NCBI GenBank assembly: GCA_017311185.1
Contig: JAESUZ010004808.1
Location: 1 to 64,000 of the forward strand
From: Proteles cristata cristata
Taxonomy: Eukaryota > Chordata > Mammalia > Carnivora > Hyaenidae
Length of the DNA: 64,000 bases
Reading direction: 5' to 3'
This document shows, one piece after another, positions 32,432 through 45,429 of the stretch (positions are counted from its first letter, which is position 1; every line of letters begins with the position of its first letter). The notes under the pieces are model-generated. The model had not been told where the DNA came from and ran no database searches. It was given only the letters and a program-made list of their open reading frames with translations. The translations under genes and the position numbers were made by a program.

Positions 32432-35400
32432 CTGGTGTGGGGCAGGAGGGGAGCGGGAGTGAGGAGAAAACCGGAGAGAAGTTACCGTCTGTGTTCTACA
32501 ACCCAGATCCTTTTACCTCCCGACCAGAAGAGTGCAAGACATTATCTACACTTTGGTTCCTACTACCAATATTTAGACAGGTTTTTTTTTTTTGTTTTGT
32601 TTTTTTGGAAAAAAGGGGACGCTCTCTGCCTTTAGGCTATCGGTTTCAAACAAAACCTATTACAGGGGGCAACTCTTCCCTGTACCGGAGGGAGTGACCC
32701 TTAAATGCCAAAACTTTTCAATTTGCCCATTTTGAAGTACAATCCTTATAAACTTGATGGTCTGTTCTCTTGCATGGTTGATGAATTTCTCCTGTACTCC
32801 TCTTAATCTCGGACTGCTAAGCCAGAAGGAAAAACATTTCGTGCCACAGAAGGGAACGTGGGCCTCGGCGGCTCCTCCTGCGCATCTCGGGGTGACCGAG
32901 AGCTACTGCCCTGAAGAGCCTGCTGTGCCTGGTGCTTACTCTGTTCCCGCTGTTATCCTGTAAAAGTCCTTCGGTCCCTTCTAATCCACCGGGGATTTAG
33001 AAACCAGGCCATAAACTAGCAGGGTTGGAAAGGACCTTCAAAGGCCATCTGGGAAGCACTGAGAAGCACTCTGTAAAGTAAGAGGGTGTGGGTCACCTTG
33101 CCTTAAGGGCTTTGGGAGAGTGAGGCTGCCAGGCAGGCTACCTGCCACTTTACGCAAATCACCACACACACTCAGTAAAATGCAATAAAGGAGACTTTAT
33201 AACAAGGGCTGAGTACATGTCTGAGATGGGAGAATCGACAACAGTGATAAGAACATCCTCCTACCTGACTGGAGAATAACACCCCCAAATTCTTGCCCGT
33301 AACATGCATAATTCAGGAGCTAGGAACAGTTCATGACAATCAGGGGTGCACCAAGAGACCCCGGACTTAAAAGGGTCTCACTGTCCAGAGCATTTCAGGG
33401 ATTAAAAAAACAAAAAAACTAAAACCTCTAAATGTGAGGCTTCAGTCACAGGAGCCTCTCTGCGGCCCGAGTCCCACCAGACACTGGCATGCACCCTGAG
33501 ACAGAGGGAGAACAGTGGGGACAAACTGAGCAGGACAATTTTTTCTGAGACCCGTCTCCGACAATTCTAGCCCACAAGTTCTAAAGATCAACGCTTTCCC
33601 ATTAAACCAAAGTATCAGAGCAGCGCATTCACACATTGATTTTGACAAGGTGCAAAACGTGAGCACTCCTTGGAATCCCAAATGTCCGGCCAGTCCACAC
33701 TTAGCTAGTCTTGGCACAAGATGGAGGTGTTCTAGGTCAAAGCACCGATGGTGAAGCCGGGACCCAAGCATCCCCACTGCCTTCCTCACTCAGAACTCCC
33801 ACTTGGGGTGCACCTGCCCTTTTACCCGCTGACCTTGCACCTCAACAGCCTCCCACTGTAGGTCGTGCTGGGAGCCCATGTTACTTCCTAAAGCCCTCAG
33901 ACACCCCCTCATATCTAGGTCCCCCACATGATCAACTACACCCACATCTCTGCTCTCTGCTCCTACTGACCGCTCCTCCTGCCTTCCTGCCAGGACAAAC
34001 CTTCAGTGCCCAACGACAGCCACACAGCAACCCTGCAAAGTACAGTCACTGTCTACGTCCCCCCAGCCACAGGCCTGTGATGAGGGATTCCCACTCTGCC
34101 CCTAGCGCCATGGAGGAGGGCGAGTCCCTGAAGGTCTGAGCTAGCTCCCACACCTTCCAAAAACCCATTCCAGCTCGCTCCTCTGAGACCTCGTAGTGCA
34201 AAAGGCTCAAGAGAGGGTCACACACCTACTAGCGTCCCAGAGGGAAAGTCTGTCCCAGAGCCTCTAACGCCCCCACACATGCACAGGCCCTCAGGCAACA
34301 GAAGGACAGAACAGATCTCCAGGAAACTCCAGACTTGTCTGGCAGGATACACTGGGTTTCCAGTCCCCAGGCTTCCAATGGCAGTTTGTCACAGCTGGAA
34401 AGGAATGGATCACAACCAGCAACAGAGGTACCATCTGGGGTTCTATATCCACAGGGAAGGTTGCTTTTTTTTTTTTAAATAAACATCTTTTCTACAAATC
34501 CATTTTAAGCATATGCCTCGTGACCCATAAGCAAACGCAGACCTCCCTTCACCTACGGCTCTGCCGTAAGGTTTTATAGGAGGCTGATCTCAGCCCTCCT
34601 GACGTGCTCTCAGCAGGACTGTCTACCTGCCTCCACTTCTACAAGGCGGCACCAAAGGAAGTGTCCCGCACAGCTCTGTGCCCAGGCCAGCCCGCTCCTG
34701 CGAGCCCTCACTCGGCCTTCACGCACAGCACAAGACAGGGGGACTCCGGCTCCAGAGTCTGCCACGACTGCAGTGACCACTGCTCTCCTGAGTTCCCAGG
34801 CGCCCTGGCACAGGCCCCACCATCACGGGGTGCGTTCACAGCTCCTCGATGAACCTAAGAACACTGCTCAAATCGGGCTCGGAAGAGAGCTTCGGCAACC
34901 TTTGAGTGCTACCAGACTGGCCCTGCACACCTTCCGAAGGAGCCACGCTCCACCTCTGCACACCTCTCAGAGTAGGGTGCTGTTGGCAGTGCCAAGACCC
35001 ACAACTTTACTCCCCCTTCTCGCCACAGAGAACAAGTCCGCTCCTTCCTGCAGGGCTGCTTCAGCCACGTGGGGCCGTCTGCTCGAGGTTTTCCCCAGAC
35101 TGCCCCGTCCCCTCATCATTTTGCTCGTTCTCACCTACCTTCCCTGCAGGAAGCATTCAGATCCAGTTAATGGAAATCTTAAACTACGCTCACCCTGCAC
35201 TTTAAGTCTTGTTTCTCAGAGTGTGGTGTCCACAGGAAAAAAAAAAAGGAAGGATGGAAAAAAAAAAGGCACCTCTGAAAACATAACTACGCAACAAACA
35301 GAACTAGAACCAAAGGAAACAGAGACGCAGAAGCAGAGTGTGTCCTCGGTCCCCAGGAACTGCAAGCACCCGACCCTCGCGTGGGAGAGACACAGGAAAA

Positions 35401-36700
35401 CATTATGGGGATCCTATCCGAAACCGGGTCCCAGCAAATTGACACAGAAAATCTTCCAAGGTTGAGTTTTACTTATTTTGCTTCGAGACAAGAAGTACAC
35501 GTGGATTCCCTTGTGCCTGTCAATTACATGTTCCAAGCAGAAGTCTGCAGACAGAACTCAGGAGGAACAGAGCAGAGTGAGCCTGGTCCGGGGCCCCCAG
35601 AGGTGCTCCTGCTTCAGCTCGACCGAGTGTGCCCGGCACCGACACTGGCCGTGCAAACCCAAAATTAAACTCGTCACCTCTATCCCCACAGTAAGCCTGC
35701 AAGAAAAACGACTTTTCTCCCAACGTACTTCTCAAGACCCACACACCACACCTGAGAACAAAAACGGAATCCGACAGGCCAAAGGTTCCCCCGAGGGCCA
35801 GGTGAGCGGCTGGCTCCCCAAGTTGCAAAGTGGGCCCGGCCCGGCCGCAGGAGGAACTTTCGCAGATGCCACCTCAGCAGGCCCTCCCACAGGCCACGCG
35901 AGCCCGCGGGCGGGGACAGGCTTAAAGGGGCAGTAACGCGCTCGGCCTCTCCGCCTTTCATCCCAATTCGGTATTTTTCCGTAGAGTATTTTTCGTGCGC
36001 CGACCCTGGGGTGCGTCCAAGTGGCACTGCAGCCCCCCAGGGCGGCAGACCCACGGGACCACGTAAGCAGGCAGCAGGTGGAGGTGCGGCTGGGCCTGCG
36101 CGGGGCCCTGCCGCCCTGCCGGCCCCGACCCTGCCCTTCGGGACATGCGCTGCACCCCCAGCCCCGCAAGCCTGCCCCCCAGCCCGAGTCCGGGGAGGGC
36201 GCGCGGGGGTGCGGGGTGGTGGTGGGACGGGTCAACTCAGCGGCCGGACGCCCACGTCAGCGGCCCGGGCCCAGGTCGGCCGCCCCTCCCCCGCGCCGGG
36301 CTAGGGGACTGGGGGCAGGGGGCGGCGGGGGGTGCGGCACGGAGAGAGCGGGGCTCCGTGGGGGCGGCCGCCGTGGAAGGCAAGAGTCGGGGGCGGGGTG
36401 GGGGTGGGCGCGGGCCAGCACCGCGGACTCGGCAAAGTTTCTCACTCTTCCCTAGCCGGCGCCGCGGCCCATGCGCAGTGGTGACACGTAGCCGCCCCCC
36501 CGGGCCGGGCGGCGGAAGGAGAGGGCGCGGGCGATGGAAGGGGGCGCCCGGGCGATGGGGGAAGGGGGAGGGGGCCTCGGCCCCTCCCCCGCCCAGCGCT
36601 CCACGTCCGCAGCCTGCGCCCCGCCCGCCCCGCGCCCCAACTTCCCCGCGCCGCAGACCCCCGTCCCTGCTCGGCCCCCACCCCTCCAGCCCGCGCTCAC
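32432..36700 (-). other. HDLBP: Interval between inferred first and second non-coding exons
   Basis: 4.3 kb without any SINE. T-rich run at 32580 and A-rich runs near 35240. No gene or RNA recognised. Confidence 0.6.
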
Positions 36701-36763
36701 TCCTTGGGGTCGGCCCGTCTGTCCCGCCGTCCGTCCGCCCGCCGCCGAGAAGCCGGCCGCGCT
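36701..36763 (-). other. HDLBP: Inferred HDLBP first (non-coding) exon at the CpG-island promoter
   Basis: The donor GTGAGCGCGG follows CCCCAAGGA at 36701 on the minus strand. The 5' end is placed about 30 nt downstream of the TATATA at 36796-36791, so the start is approximate. The exon is GC-rich (CGGCGGGCGGACGG) and lacks ATG. The assignment rests on promoter geometry and a good donor, not on transcript data. Confidence 0.55.
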
Positions 36764-36790
36764 CGAGGCCGGCGCCCGGGCCCCCGTGGC

Positions 36791-36796
36791 TATATA
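36791..36796 (-). promoter_or_regulatory. TATA-like element TATATA in a CpG island
   Basis: A self-complementary TATATA embedded in GC-rich sequence (CCCTATATAGCC on minus). It sits about 30 bp upstream of the inferred transcript start on the minus strand. Its symmetry means it does not by itself give direction; the downstream donor at 36701 favours minus. Confidence 0.6.
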
Positions 36797-37080
36797 GGGC
36801 GGCGGCTCCAATCCCGCCGAGACACGTCAGGCGGCGGCCGCCCCGCCCCGTCCCGTCCCGCCCCCCCCCCTGCCGCCGCCGCTGAGCCCACGCTCCGCCC
36901 CCGCTACCCCCCACCCCGTGGGGGTCCCCACTCGCGGCCCCAGCCCCGCCGTGCCAAGCTGAGCAGCCTGCCGGCCGGGCTCAACTCCGAAAAAGCTCTG
37001 CGGCCTTTGGGCGGGGGTGAAAGGGGGTCGGAGAGTTGAGAAATGCACCCCCCCACCCCCCACGACCGGCCGGGCGAGCC

Positions 37081-39239
37081 CGCTCCAGAAGCGAGGTCAC
37101 CAGCAATACTGGCCAAGAATAAACAAGGGACCTCAAAAGGCAACCCAAAGGAGATTAACTGTTGTCCCCCAGTCCCTCCCCCCAGCATTTACAACCCCCC
37201 CTCCCCCCATCCTAACCAAACTCCATGCAAACACGGCCCGGCCCCAAAGTTCGGAGCACAAATTTCCTTACCTCTCACTCCTGTGTGGCTCAGTTCCTTG
37301 TGCCCCTCACCTCCACAAAATGTCCGTAGTCTATTCCCTGGCTATCAGTTACCCCCCTTCACGAAACAGGTAAGCATGGGTGTGCCCACTACGTGCACAA
37401 CTCTAGACGCAGCAGGAGAGCAGATGCCTACCCGCAGGCAGCTTCCACACCAGCGCGGAGGAGAGTGCCAGCTCAGGCCTGCATCCCTCCCATAGTGAGA
37501 ACTGCTGCTGACTTTTTACATCAAAGGCACAGGTTCCTTGCAGGGATGTGTATGTATTCGTCTGTACCTCTGATGGAAGTGTCAGGAGCAGAGTCCTGCA
37601 TGAGCTGTGGAAGTGCACCAGACATCTGGGGCCACGCTGGGCAAGGGGCAGTGAAGGACACAGGAGGGACCGTGGGTATAGCCAGGTCCGCTTAAACAGG
37701 AACCAGGTCAGCACAACGTGTAGTTCTGATACAGTTGTTGCTTAGGTTTGGAGGATGACTGAGAGTTTCGAGTGGCAGAAGGTATGACCAGATGTACTTT
37801 TTTAGTGATATGCAGTCAAAGTATGTGGTTGGGGGACTGGGCTACTCAGTTGTTCAGTCTGAAGATGCACCAGCTTTCCATTACGGTTGGCAATGGTACA
37901 TGAACTAGGTGGCCAAATTTAGCACCAAGAAGGTCCTCACTGATGGGAGGCAGAGCACGGTAGCAGTTAAGAGTGGCAGGGAGGTTCTCGGCTGCCCTCA
38001 TCGAGGTGCGGAGACTGAAGGAAGCCTGGAACAGAGAAGGCGAGTGTGCTGCAAAACCTCACAATGGAGTGGTGATGTGTGAGAGGCCCACTGGTTGGTC
38101 AGGTAAGCAACTGTACAGACAAGCCGCAGGCTAGGAGAGCAGCCCCGCCCCGCCAGCGGGGGCCCTTCAAGACATCACTGGGGGGAGAGGACCATGGAAG
38201 GGAGGCAGACAAAAACCCACAGCGAGGAGCCAAGGGTATCAATGCCAGAGCAGCCCCGGAAGTCCCTAGGACAGGCCGTGGACAGGTGCCACGGCCTTAG
38301 ACTTGGGAGAACCTCTTGAAGTACCAAGGACACTTATTAGTGTTTGTAAGGTAGGCCTTCTGTCCAGACTAACCAACCAGCAACTCAGACAAGTGTGCTG
38401 TGTTGTTCTGTTTTGAAGTCTCAGGACAATGTGTGTGTGTTGTGAGGGGAGGGGGAGGGGAGAGGGAATCACAGAGTAGGAGGAGGGAGGGATTCGTGAG
38501 CAGCTGGCAGGCCCACTGTCCAGGAACTTCCAGCAAAGCCTGGAAGTCACCACAGACAGAAGCTCACACAGTAGCTGGTGCATGCAAGGCCTTGAAAGAG
38601 GTTCAAAAACATACAGTTAATAAAAAATATTACATAATCCAATGTTGAATTTGTGCTACAAACCATCCCAGGGTGCTTCTCTGCTGATACTTCTGACCAG
38701 CTTTTCTTCTTAGCCAAGCTTCAGTGCATTGCACCTAACAGTTTGTAAAGGCAAATTCTGAGAGGGCTGGGTCCAGCTAAAGTCACACGAGATAATGTGT
38801 GAACCCCGTATGGCTACATCAAGAAGTAAACATCAGTCTGTGACATTTGGGTTTTTTCAGCCCTCAAGGGGACATGGGAGATGTGGGCTGGCTCAAGGTA
38901 AAAAACACAGAACTCCACCCTCCCACCCACTTAAGAGCCACGATCCCCAAAAGGACTCACTCTCAGCAGGAGGTAGGCCATTGGGGGGAAAAAGAAAACA
39001 AGCCGGCAGCACAGATGCTTTCCAGTCAGCTCGTGCAGGAGGTGGGAAACCCTACCGAGCAGTAGCAACCATGGACTAACACTCTAAATAAAGGCTTAGG
39101 GCTCAAATCTTTATAACCCCACTCTTCCAAGACCCCCTAATCCAAACCTAGAAATCAGCAAATCAGAAAGCAATCTCATTTGGCAGAAAAACCTCATACC
39201 AGGCTTCAAAGGATATCCACAAATCTACCCACACTGTAG
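37081..39239. other. Upstream unique sequence, no feature seen
   Basis: Non-repetitive sequence beyond the CpG island. Short open frames only, none with recognisable protein character. Confidence 0.6.
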
Positions 39240-41720
39240 AGAGGCTCTAAGTCCAAAATTCAGAAAGAACACTGAAATTGGACTGGACTCAAGAACTTTA
39301 GATGACAGAACTATCAGATTGAGACTGTAAAAACAATCCTGAAGTGATTAAGGATGTAAGACATAGGGGGCTTAAAAAAAAAAAAAAATCAAGAAATAGA
39401 ATAAATGAAAGGGGTTAAGAACTATAGATAAGATGAAGTCCAACGTATGCCTAATAGAAGTTCTGAAAGAAGCAATTATAAAGAACAGCAGTACTGAAAA
39501 AAATAGAGAAAATTCTAGAAGGCAAAGATACCCACCCAACCCCATGTAAGTGACAGAACAGGCAACCAGCAGCATCATTTAAACTAATCCACACTGAAAC
39601 ACACTATAGTGAAATCCCCGACCACCACAGACAGCGCAGAACCTTAAGCAACTAGTGCCAAGACAGGTGATGTACAGAGGGTGCCACCTAAGAGCACACT
39701 GCCCCCCCGGAGGACAATGAAATAACACCTGGAAACTATGCTGAGGGAGGTACCTTCATCTCATTTCAGGACAGGCGTGAAAGAGACCCATGGAGACGAA
39801 GAGACAGCCGTTACTATTAGTGGATAAACTGCTGGAGTGACTATCTGGGGACATCCTCTAGCAAGAAGAGTAGGAGAGCCGGAGAACCCTGCAGGAGCGG
39901 GTACTGGGGAAGCAACCGGTGAACCAGACGAAGTGAAACAAGCACTGACCACATACAACACAACATGGAAGAAATGAAAATTAAAAATTCAATTGAAATT
40001 GTAAGCAGCAATAAGACATGAGGGGGAGGAGGAACGCGAGGCTGTTGTATTCAAGACCATTGTTTGAGAAGAGGTTAGAGATACAAATTTTAACCCTTGT
40101 TGAATAAATGATACAATCTTAAAGACAATCTAGTGAAGGCAGTTTTTAACTTTCAAATCAAAAAACTGATTCAAACAGAAGTTATTGGCAATGTTCTAGA
40201 TCTTGAATTAGGTGGTCTGTACCGGGGCAGTGATTACAATATACCTGATTACTTACCCGTTACATACTTTGTATTACTAACTAAAAGAGAGGAAAAAAGA
40301 AAACAGAATACATAGAAGCAGGGGAAGGAAAAGACAAGCAATGAAAAAACAAGACAATGGAAGCACAAAAGATGACAGAAGAAATGAGTCCAAATATGGC
40401 ACGAATCTAATATGAGTACAAAATCCAGCCGTAAGCTACGTAAGCGACCTAAGCTATGTGGACCCAGGGGCTGAATACGGGATGGGAGGGCAATCCAAGC
40501 AAATTCTAACTGATGAGACCTGAGGCATATTCATTTCAGATAAAACAGACTGAGGATAAGCAGCGTTATTAAGGTCAAGAATAAAAAATTCCAATCAATT
40601 CTGATTATACACGTATCTAAAAACACAGCCACAAAATGTATCCAGTAGATGATAGAAGGTTACTAGAAGCTGATGTGCAGGGAAGTACACAGGAAGGCAG
40701 GCACACTCGTTTGGTAACACAGATTATGAAGATTAAAAATGTACACATAATTAAGACAATGTAGTTAATAAGCCTACTGTATTGGAAAAAGGCAAATGTA
40801 ATCCTTTGCCCAATTATTAGAAATAACATGTTCTTTTCAGTCATAAAAGAAAGTTTCAGTTTTATAAAAACTGGTCAGCAGCTAAGGCAAAACAAACACA
40901 AATGGCAAAGAATTAATAGCGTAACCAACATTCCCTGACTACAAAAGAATCAATTAGAAGTCAGCCTAAAATTTTAAGAAGCTTGGAAATTTAAAAGCTT
41001 GCTTCTAAATAACTCATGGGTCAAAGAAGAAATCTGAAAACATTTAGAACGATAAGCAGTTATATCTACAAACTTGGGGAATCAAGCCAGTGTTGCTTGG
41101 AGACAAGTTTATAGCCATCAGCCAACATACTACTGAAGAGGAAAAAGTAAAAATTTAATCATGCTCTCCTGAAATTAGAAAAATAGAATAAATCTAAAGA
41201 AAGTTGAAAGAAATACGGTTAAGAAATTAATGAAATAAAAGACGTACACTAGAGAGAATAAATAACTTCCAGCTGAGTCTTATGAAAGGCCAGGCAAAAA
41301 AGAAAATGACAAATGAAAAAAGAACAAATATCAACAGCCATTACTAAGAATTCAAGGAGGTCGAAACTACAGCCACGGCAGAGGCTCTGAAAAATCACAC
41401 AAGAATTCTACAGAGTTCAAAAACGTGAACACACACACACACACATGTACACCTTGAAAACCAGAGGAAATAGGCAACCTCCAGAAAAACAAGTCACCCA
41501 AATTGAGTCTGTTAGAAACGGAAACTTTACATAACCAATTGGCCGCCAATTTCAAAGAAACAAATATAAGGACATCAACACAGAGACAGGTTCAGACGCT
41601 TTTGTAAGGAAGCCCTGAGAAATTATCTTCCCAACACAACTCACTCACAAAGCTAGGAGACTTAAAAATTTATTTCCCAGACAAGGCTAACAAGAGAAAA
41701 GAATGTATGAATTCTGTCTA
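39240..41720 (+). mobile_element. L1-type LINE remnants (ORF2-derived)
   Basis: AT-rich, A-rich plus strand with phrases typical of decayed L1 ORF2, for example TGGGTCAAAGAAGAAATC and AAGAAATTAATGAAAT with an AAGTTTATAGCCATCA block. Heavily broken with no usable ORF. Boundaries are approximate and several fragments may be joined. Confidence 0.7.
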
Positions 41721-42084
41721 CTTAATAATCTAGCAAACTGATCTAGAAAGTTAAAACAAATAATTGACTCAGAAATAATAGTTATTATAATAAGCACATT
41801 CAACTTGGCAGCCCTGTTTCCCTTAAATAAAGTAGTCCAAGTTCAGATGACAGAAATGCACAGCCAGTCCACGGTTTCCACTGTACCCCTTCATTCTCTT
41901 CCCACTAATGGCATCAGCGTCCTTTCTGTTCAGGATGTGACAGAGAGGGTGGCAACTGTCTTCAATGACACTGTTACTAGATTTCATGTATTTCTCTTTA
42001 ACCTAAGTTTTAACTATGTCATTATGAGCATCCACAGTGAGAAGAGACTGTATAAAAGAACATCAGGCTTGTTGGCAGGATGTA

Positions 42085-42215
42085 AGTTCAGAATCTTGCT
42101 CAGATCCTATTTGGGTCACCTTGACAAGTTGTTTAGGCTCTCAACGTTAACAAGTTTCCCATTTATAACCCTTCGGGTCCTTTGTAAATTGGTAAAAAGA
42201 TCAAGGAAGATAAAC
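42085..42215 (+). mobile_element. Probable MIR SINE
   Basis: TCAGATCCTATTTGGGTCACCTTGACAAG and the following TTTCCCATTTATAA fit a decayed MIR core. Low information content. Confidence 0.45.
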
Positions 42216-42319
42216 TGCCCTACAGTAGCGATTTCACTGTATGGGAATGTTAGCAATTAATTCCACTAAATGAAATGTACTACATTAATTTTATGAATAC
42301 TTAAACAATCAGCATTCCT

Positions 42320-42507
42320 TTAAGTTTGTTTACTTACTTTGCCAGAGAGGGAGCGTGCACAGGCAAGGGAGGGACTGAGAAGGAAAGAGAGTCCTAAGCA
42401 GGTTCTGCTACCATGTGGAGCCTACGCAGGGCTCGATCTCACAACTGTGAGATCATAACCTGAGCCAAAAGTTGGACACTTAGCTGACTGAACCACCCAG
42501 GTGCCCC
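42320..42507 (-). mobile_element. Feline tRNA-Lys SINE
   Basis: Minus orientation, ending GAACCACCCAGGTGCCCC. A decayed target duplication (CAGCATTCCTTTA versus CAGCATATCTTTA) suggests an older insertion. Confidence 0.93.
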
Positions 42508-42617
42508 ACCAGCATATCTTTATACAGATGAGTAAAGAATAGCATTTATTTAGAGTCTAATTTAAGAACACATGTCAGATAAGCACACCTTATAACTCTC
42601 TAAAAAGCAGACAGGAC

Positions 42618-42840
42618 GGGGCACCTGGGTGGCTCAGTCAGTTAAACATCTGGACTCTGGATTTCGGCTCAGGTAACGATCTCACGGTTTGGGAAATCAA
42701 GCACCACGTCAAGTTCTGTGCTAACAGCACAGAGGTTGCTTGGGATTCTCTCTCAACCTCTCTCTCTGCCTCTCCCCTGCTCGCACATGTATGTGCACTC
42801 TCTCTCTCTCTCTCTCTCACTCAAAATAAACAGTTTTTAA
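42618..42840 (+). mobile_element. Feline tRNA-Lys SINE
   Basis: Head GGGGCACCTGGGTGGCTCAG, long CT tail and A-rich end. Immediately followed by a second, younger SINE. Confidence 0.95.
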
Positions 42841-42852
42841 AAAGTGGATGAG

Positions 42853-43096
42853 GGGCGCCTGGGTGGCTTAGTCGGTTAAGCGTCCAACTTTCGCTTAGGT
42901 CATGATCTCGCGGTTCGTGGGTTCGAGCCCCGCGTCGGGCTCTGTGCTGACTGCCAGCTCAGAGCCTGGAGCCTGTTTCAGTCTGTGACTCCTCTCTCTG
43001 ACCCTCCCCTGCTCACGCTGTCTCTCTCTCTCTCTCTCTCTCTCTAGAAATAAATAAAACATTAAAAAAAAAAAATTAAAAAAAAAAAAAAAAAAA
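42853..43096 (+). mobile_element. Young feline SINE with 12-bp target duplication
   Basis: AAAGTGGATGAG flanks the element at 42841-42852 and 43097-43108. It is near consensus with a long A tail. It landed directly behind the previous SINE. Confidence 0.96.
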
Positions 43097-43162
43097 AAAG
43101 TGGATGAGACAAGTGTTAGGTCCAAAAGAGTATTTCCATGGAAATGAAATGAAAACTACTCC

Positions 43163-43480
43163 TTATAGCCGTGCTGGCCAGTATATCCTGGTGACACGGG
43201 GCTACTGACTGACACTGGAGACGTGGCTAGTTCAAGCTGGTAAGTGATCTACACCTCAAACACACTCTGCATTTGGAAGACTTCATATGAAAAAATGTAA
43301 AACACTTTACTGATAATGTTGATATCGATTACATAAGAAAACAATGTTTTGGATTGAGTTAAACAAAATATATTATTGACTTAATTTTACTTATTTTTTT
43401 TCGCATTTTTAAGGTGGATAGTAGAAAATTTTAAATCCTACCTGAAACTCTTATTTGAGTAATAGTGCTATAGAGCTGGC
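43163..43480 (-). mobile_element. Ancient hAT-like DNA transposon remnant
   Basis: GTGCTGGCCAGTATATCC start, ACGTGGCTAGTTCAAGC block, AACAAAATATATTATTGACTT core and TAGTAGAAAATTTTAAATC end follow a common non-autonomous mammalian DNA element. I cannot name the exact family. The orientation label is tentative. Confidence 0.55.
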
Positions 43481-43829
43481 TCTCCGAACCAAAGCAGAGA
43501 GATGTAATCTGACAAAACGTTTTTTTCTTGTTAATAAACTTTAAAAGAAAAGTCCCAAATCAATTTGCTACAAATTTCGTGTTTAAAATAAATATTTAGG
43601 TTAAGGAAACGGACACGCAATGGGTAGTACTGTGTCCCTCATGCCTCTGCTGCCGCAAGCGCCCTGGGGTGTGACACAGTAAGCGGCCTCAAGGACTTCT
43701 GGGGAAGAAGGGACCAAGTTTAGTTCACAGCGTCTCTTCCAAGGACTCCAAAAACCCATTAACAGCCAAAAAGAAAGAGCAGAAGACACAAACATCTTTT
43801 CAGAAATGCAGAAAACGTTTGATTTGCAC

Positions 43830-44150
43830 AAAAGAAAACGCAAGTTCAGAGTGGGAAGAGATTCTACGTTACGCCTCTCAGTTTGGCAAAAATGCAGTTT
43901 CATGAGTGTCAGAAAAGGTACAGAAACACTGGTATGGCTGGAGGAATAACCGATGTGAACCCTTTGGAGAACAAGTTGAATCATATATTGTATTGTAACT
44001 TAAAATATTAATATTCTTGGACCCCGCAATTCCTGCTTCTTAGAACTTCTCCCACGTATGCTCATGTACGTGCTGAAAAACAAATGTACTACAGCATTTC
44101 TGCAGGAGCAAAAGACTGGACATCGGTGTTCTTTCTATTAGCAAGAGGCT
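43830..44150 (+). mobile_element. Probable L1 3'-end fragment
   Basis: Order of phrases follows the L1 ORF2/3'UTR (AACACTGGTATGGCTGG, CCCGCAATTCCTGCTTCT, GCAAAAGACTGGACATCGG). Decayed. Confidence 0.6.
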
Positions 44151-44656
44151 GGGTCCACAGATGACGGCGGGGCCCCAGGTCTGCTAACTGACCTGCTGAG
44201 TGAGCCAAGTCCCCACCTGCCCCTCCGTGCACGGAGATGGCCTCCAGCCGCCCTGAGGCCCAGCTCCCACCAGGGATGGTGTGTGCTTGCTCCCAAACCT
44301 GTCTTCGCCAGCCCCGCTTGTTAACGGGCGTAACCACATAATTTACCAATAATACAAAATGAGGAAAGAAGAGTGAAATGGTCCTACGAATATTCAGCCT
44401 ATCACACTGAAATTCTCAATGAGGGCAGGTTGCTTTAAAACAGTCATGTCTGTTAGGTGAACAGTTCTTAAAAACCTCAAGGAATCTGACATTCTAATTG
44501 CTCTGTGTCTTAGGTTCTTGATCCACTTAAAAGAAACTGATGCTGAATGTCCTGGATAACAGACTACGTTAGGTTTGTGTAGAAAGAGAATATGTACAAT
44601 CCAGTCAGCAGATCCTTGGACACTAGGCTGCAGCGCTGTATCAAATGATGGCGGAA

Positions 44657-44831
44657 TGGGGGTGCCTGGGGGGCTCCGTCATTCGGACTCTTAATTTCAG
44701 CCAACGTCATGATCTCAGTTCGAGCCCCGTGCTGGGCTCTGCGCTGACAGCGCCCCCTTTCTCTGCCCCTCCCCCGCTGTCTGTCTTTGTGTGTGTCTCT
44801 CTCTTAAATATAAATATACATTTAAAAAAAA
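44657..44831 (+). mobile_element. Feline SINE, internally shortened
   Basis: Head GGGGGTGCCTGGGGGGCTCC, box B AGTTCGAGCCCC. The segment between the box-B region and CT tail is shortened. Confidence 0.9.
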
Positions 44832-45429
44832 GACTGGTGAGTAAGCGTCCTTCTCCCAACTACACACGCAGCGTCCCAGTCAGCTTGGGAGAAGGGGCGG
44901 CTCCGTGTCACACCGCTAAGCAGCCGGCACTCAGAGACAGAAGCGTGCCTGCATGTGCGTAAGACACCCAGGAGCACTTCTAGGGTGGCCATGCCGCCGA
45001 GAACAGGGAGCACGGAGCCAGGCACCAGGACACGCGGGATCAGAGCTGGACAGAGGAAGGGGAACTATACTTACGGTCTTAAGCAGCAGCAATCCTATGA
45101 AGTTGGGTGAGAACATGTAAAAAAAAAACAGCACGTATTTCTTATAACACGTACCCCAAAACGGTGTATTGTGAAAGGTTTAGAAATGAGAGGTGCACAT
45201 ATGCTAAGAGCTCATGTGAATTACCCGAGGGGAGGCCTAGTTCTGTATCAGATGAAGCTCCTTACTTTTTCCACAAAAGCACTTCCGTTGGGAGAGGGAA
45301 GGAAGAGGTATTACAAGGCAGCAGTAGCCACCACAGGCCAGTGCAAGACAGAGTCACCAGAGTTATTTTCTTTGCTGTTTTATTAGACTGTGGTATCAGC
45401 AAGAAATGTGAAGTAAGGCTTTCTTGTTG

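Larger units (their letters stand above)
36020..37080 (-). promoter_or_regulatory. HDLBP: CpG-island promoter of HDLBP
   Basis: About 1 kb of very GC- and CpG-dense sequence with many GC-box-like runs, upstream of the first coding exon by about 5 kb. It contains TATATA (36791-36796), an inverted CCAAT (36808-36812) and a TGACGT half-CRE (36824-36829), all in a minus-strand core-promoter order. Because TATATA is palindromic, some plus-strand initiation is also possible. Confidence 0.75.

Noticed and set aside
34461..34495. AATAAA after a T run at 34.47 kb as a poly(A) site
   Set aside because: There is no exon structure upstream on the plus strand, and the motif is common in AT-rich sequence.
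36145..36914. Long open frames of 225-246 codons on both strands in the CpG island
   Set aside because: Opposite-strand open frames of equal length, Pro/Arg/Gly-rich, are the usual result of CpG-island base composition. The region fits a promoter better.
42853..43096. SINE copies as tRNA genes
   Set aside because: They keep tRNA-like A and B boxes but have diverged tRNA regions, CT-rich tails and target duplications. They are retroposons, not tRNAs.
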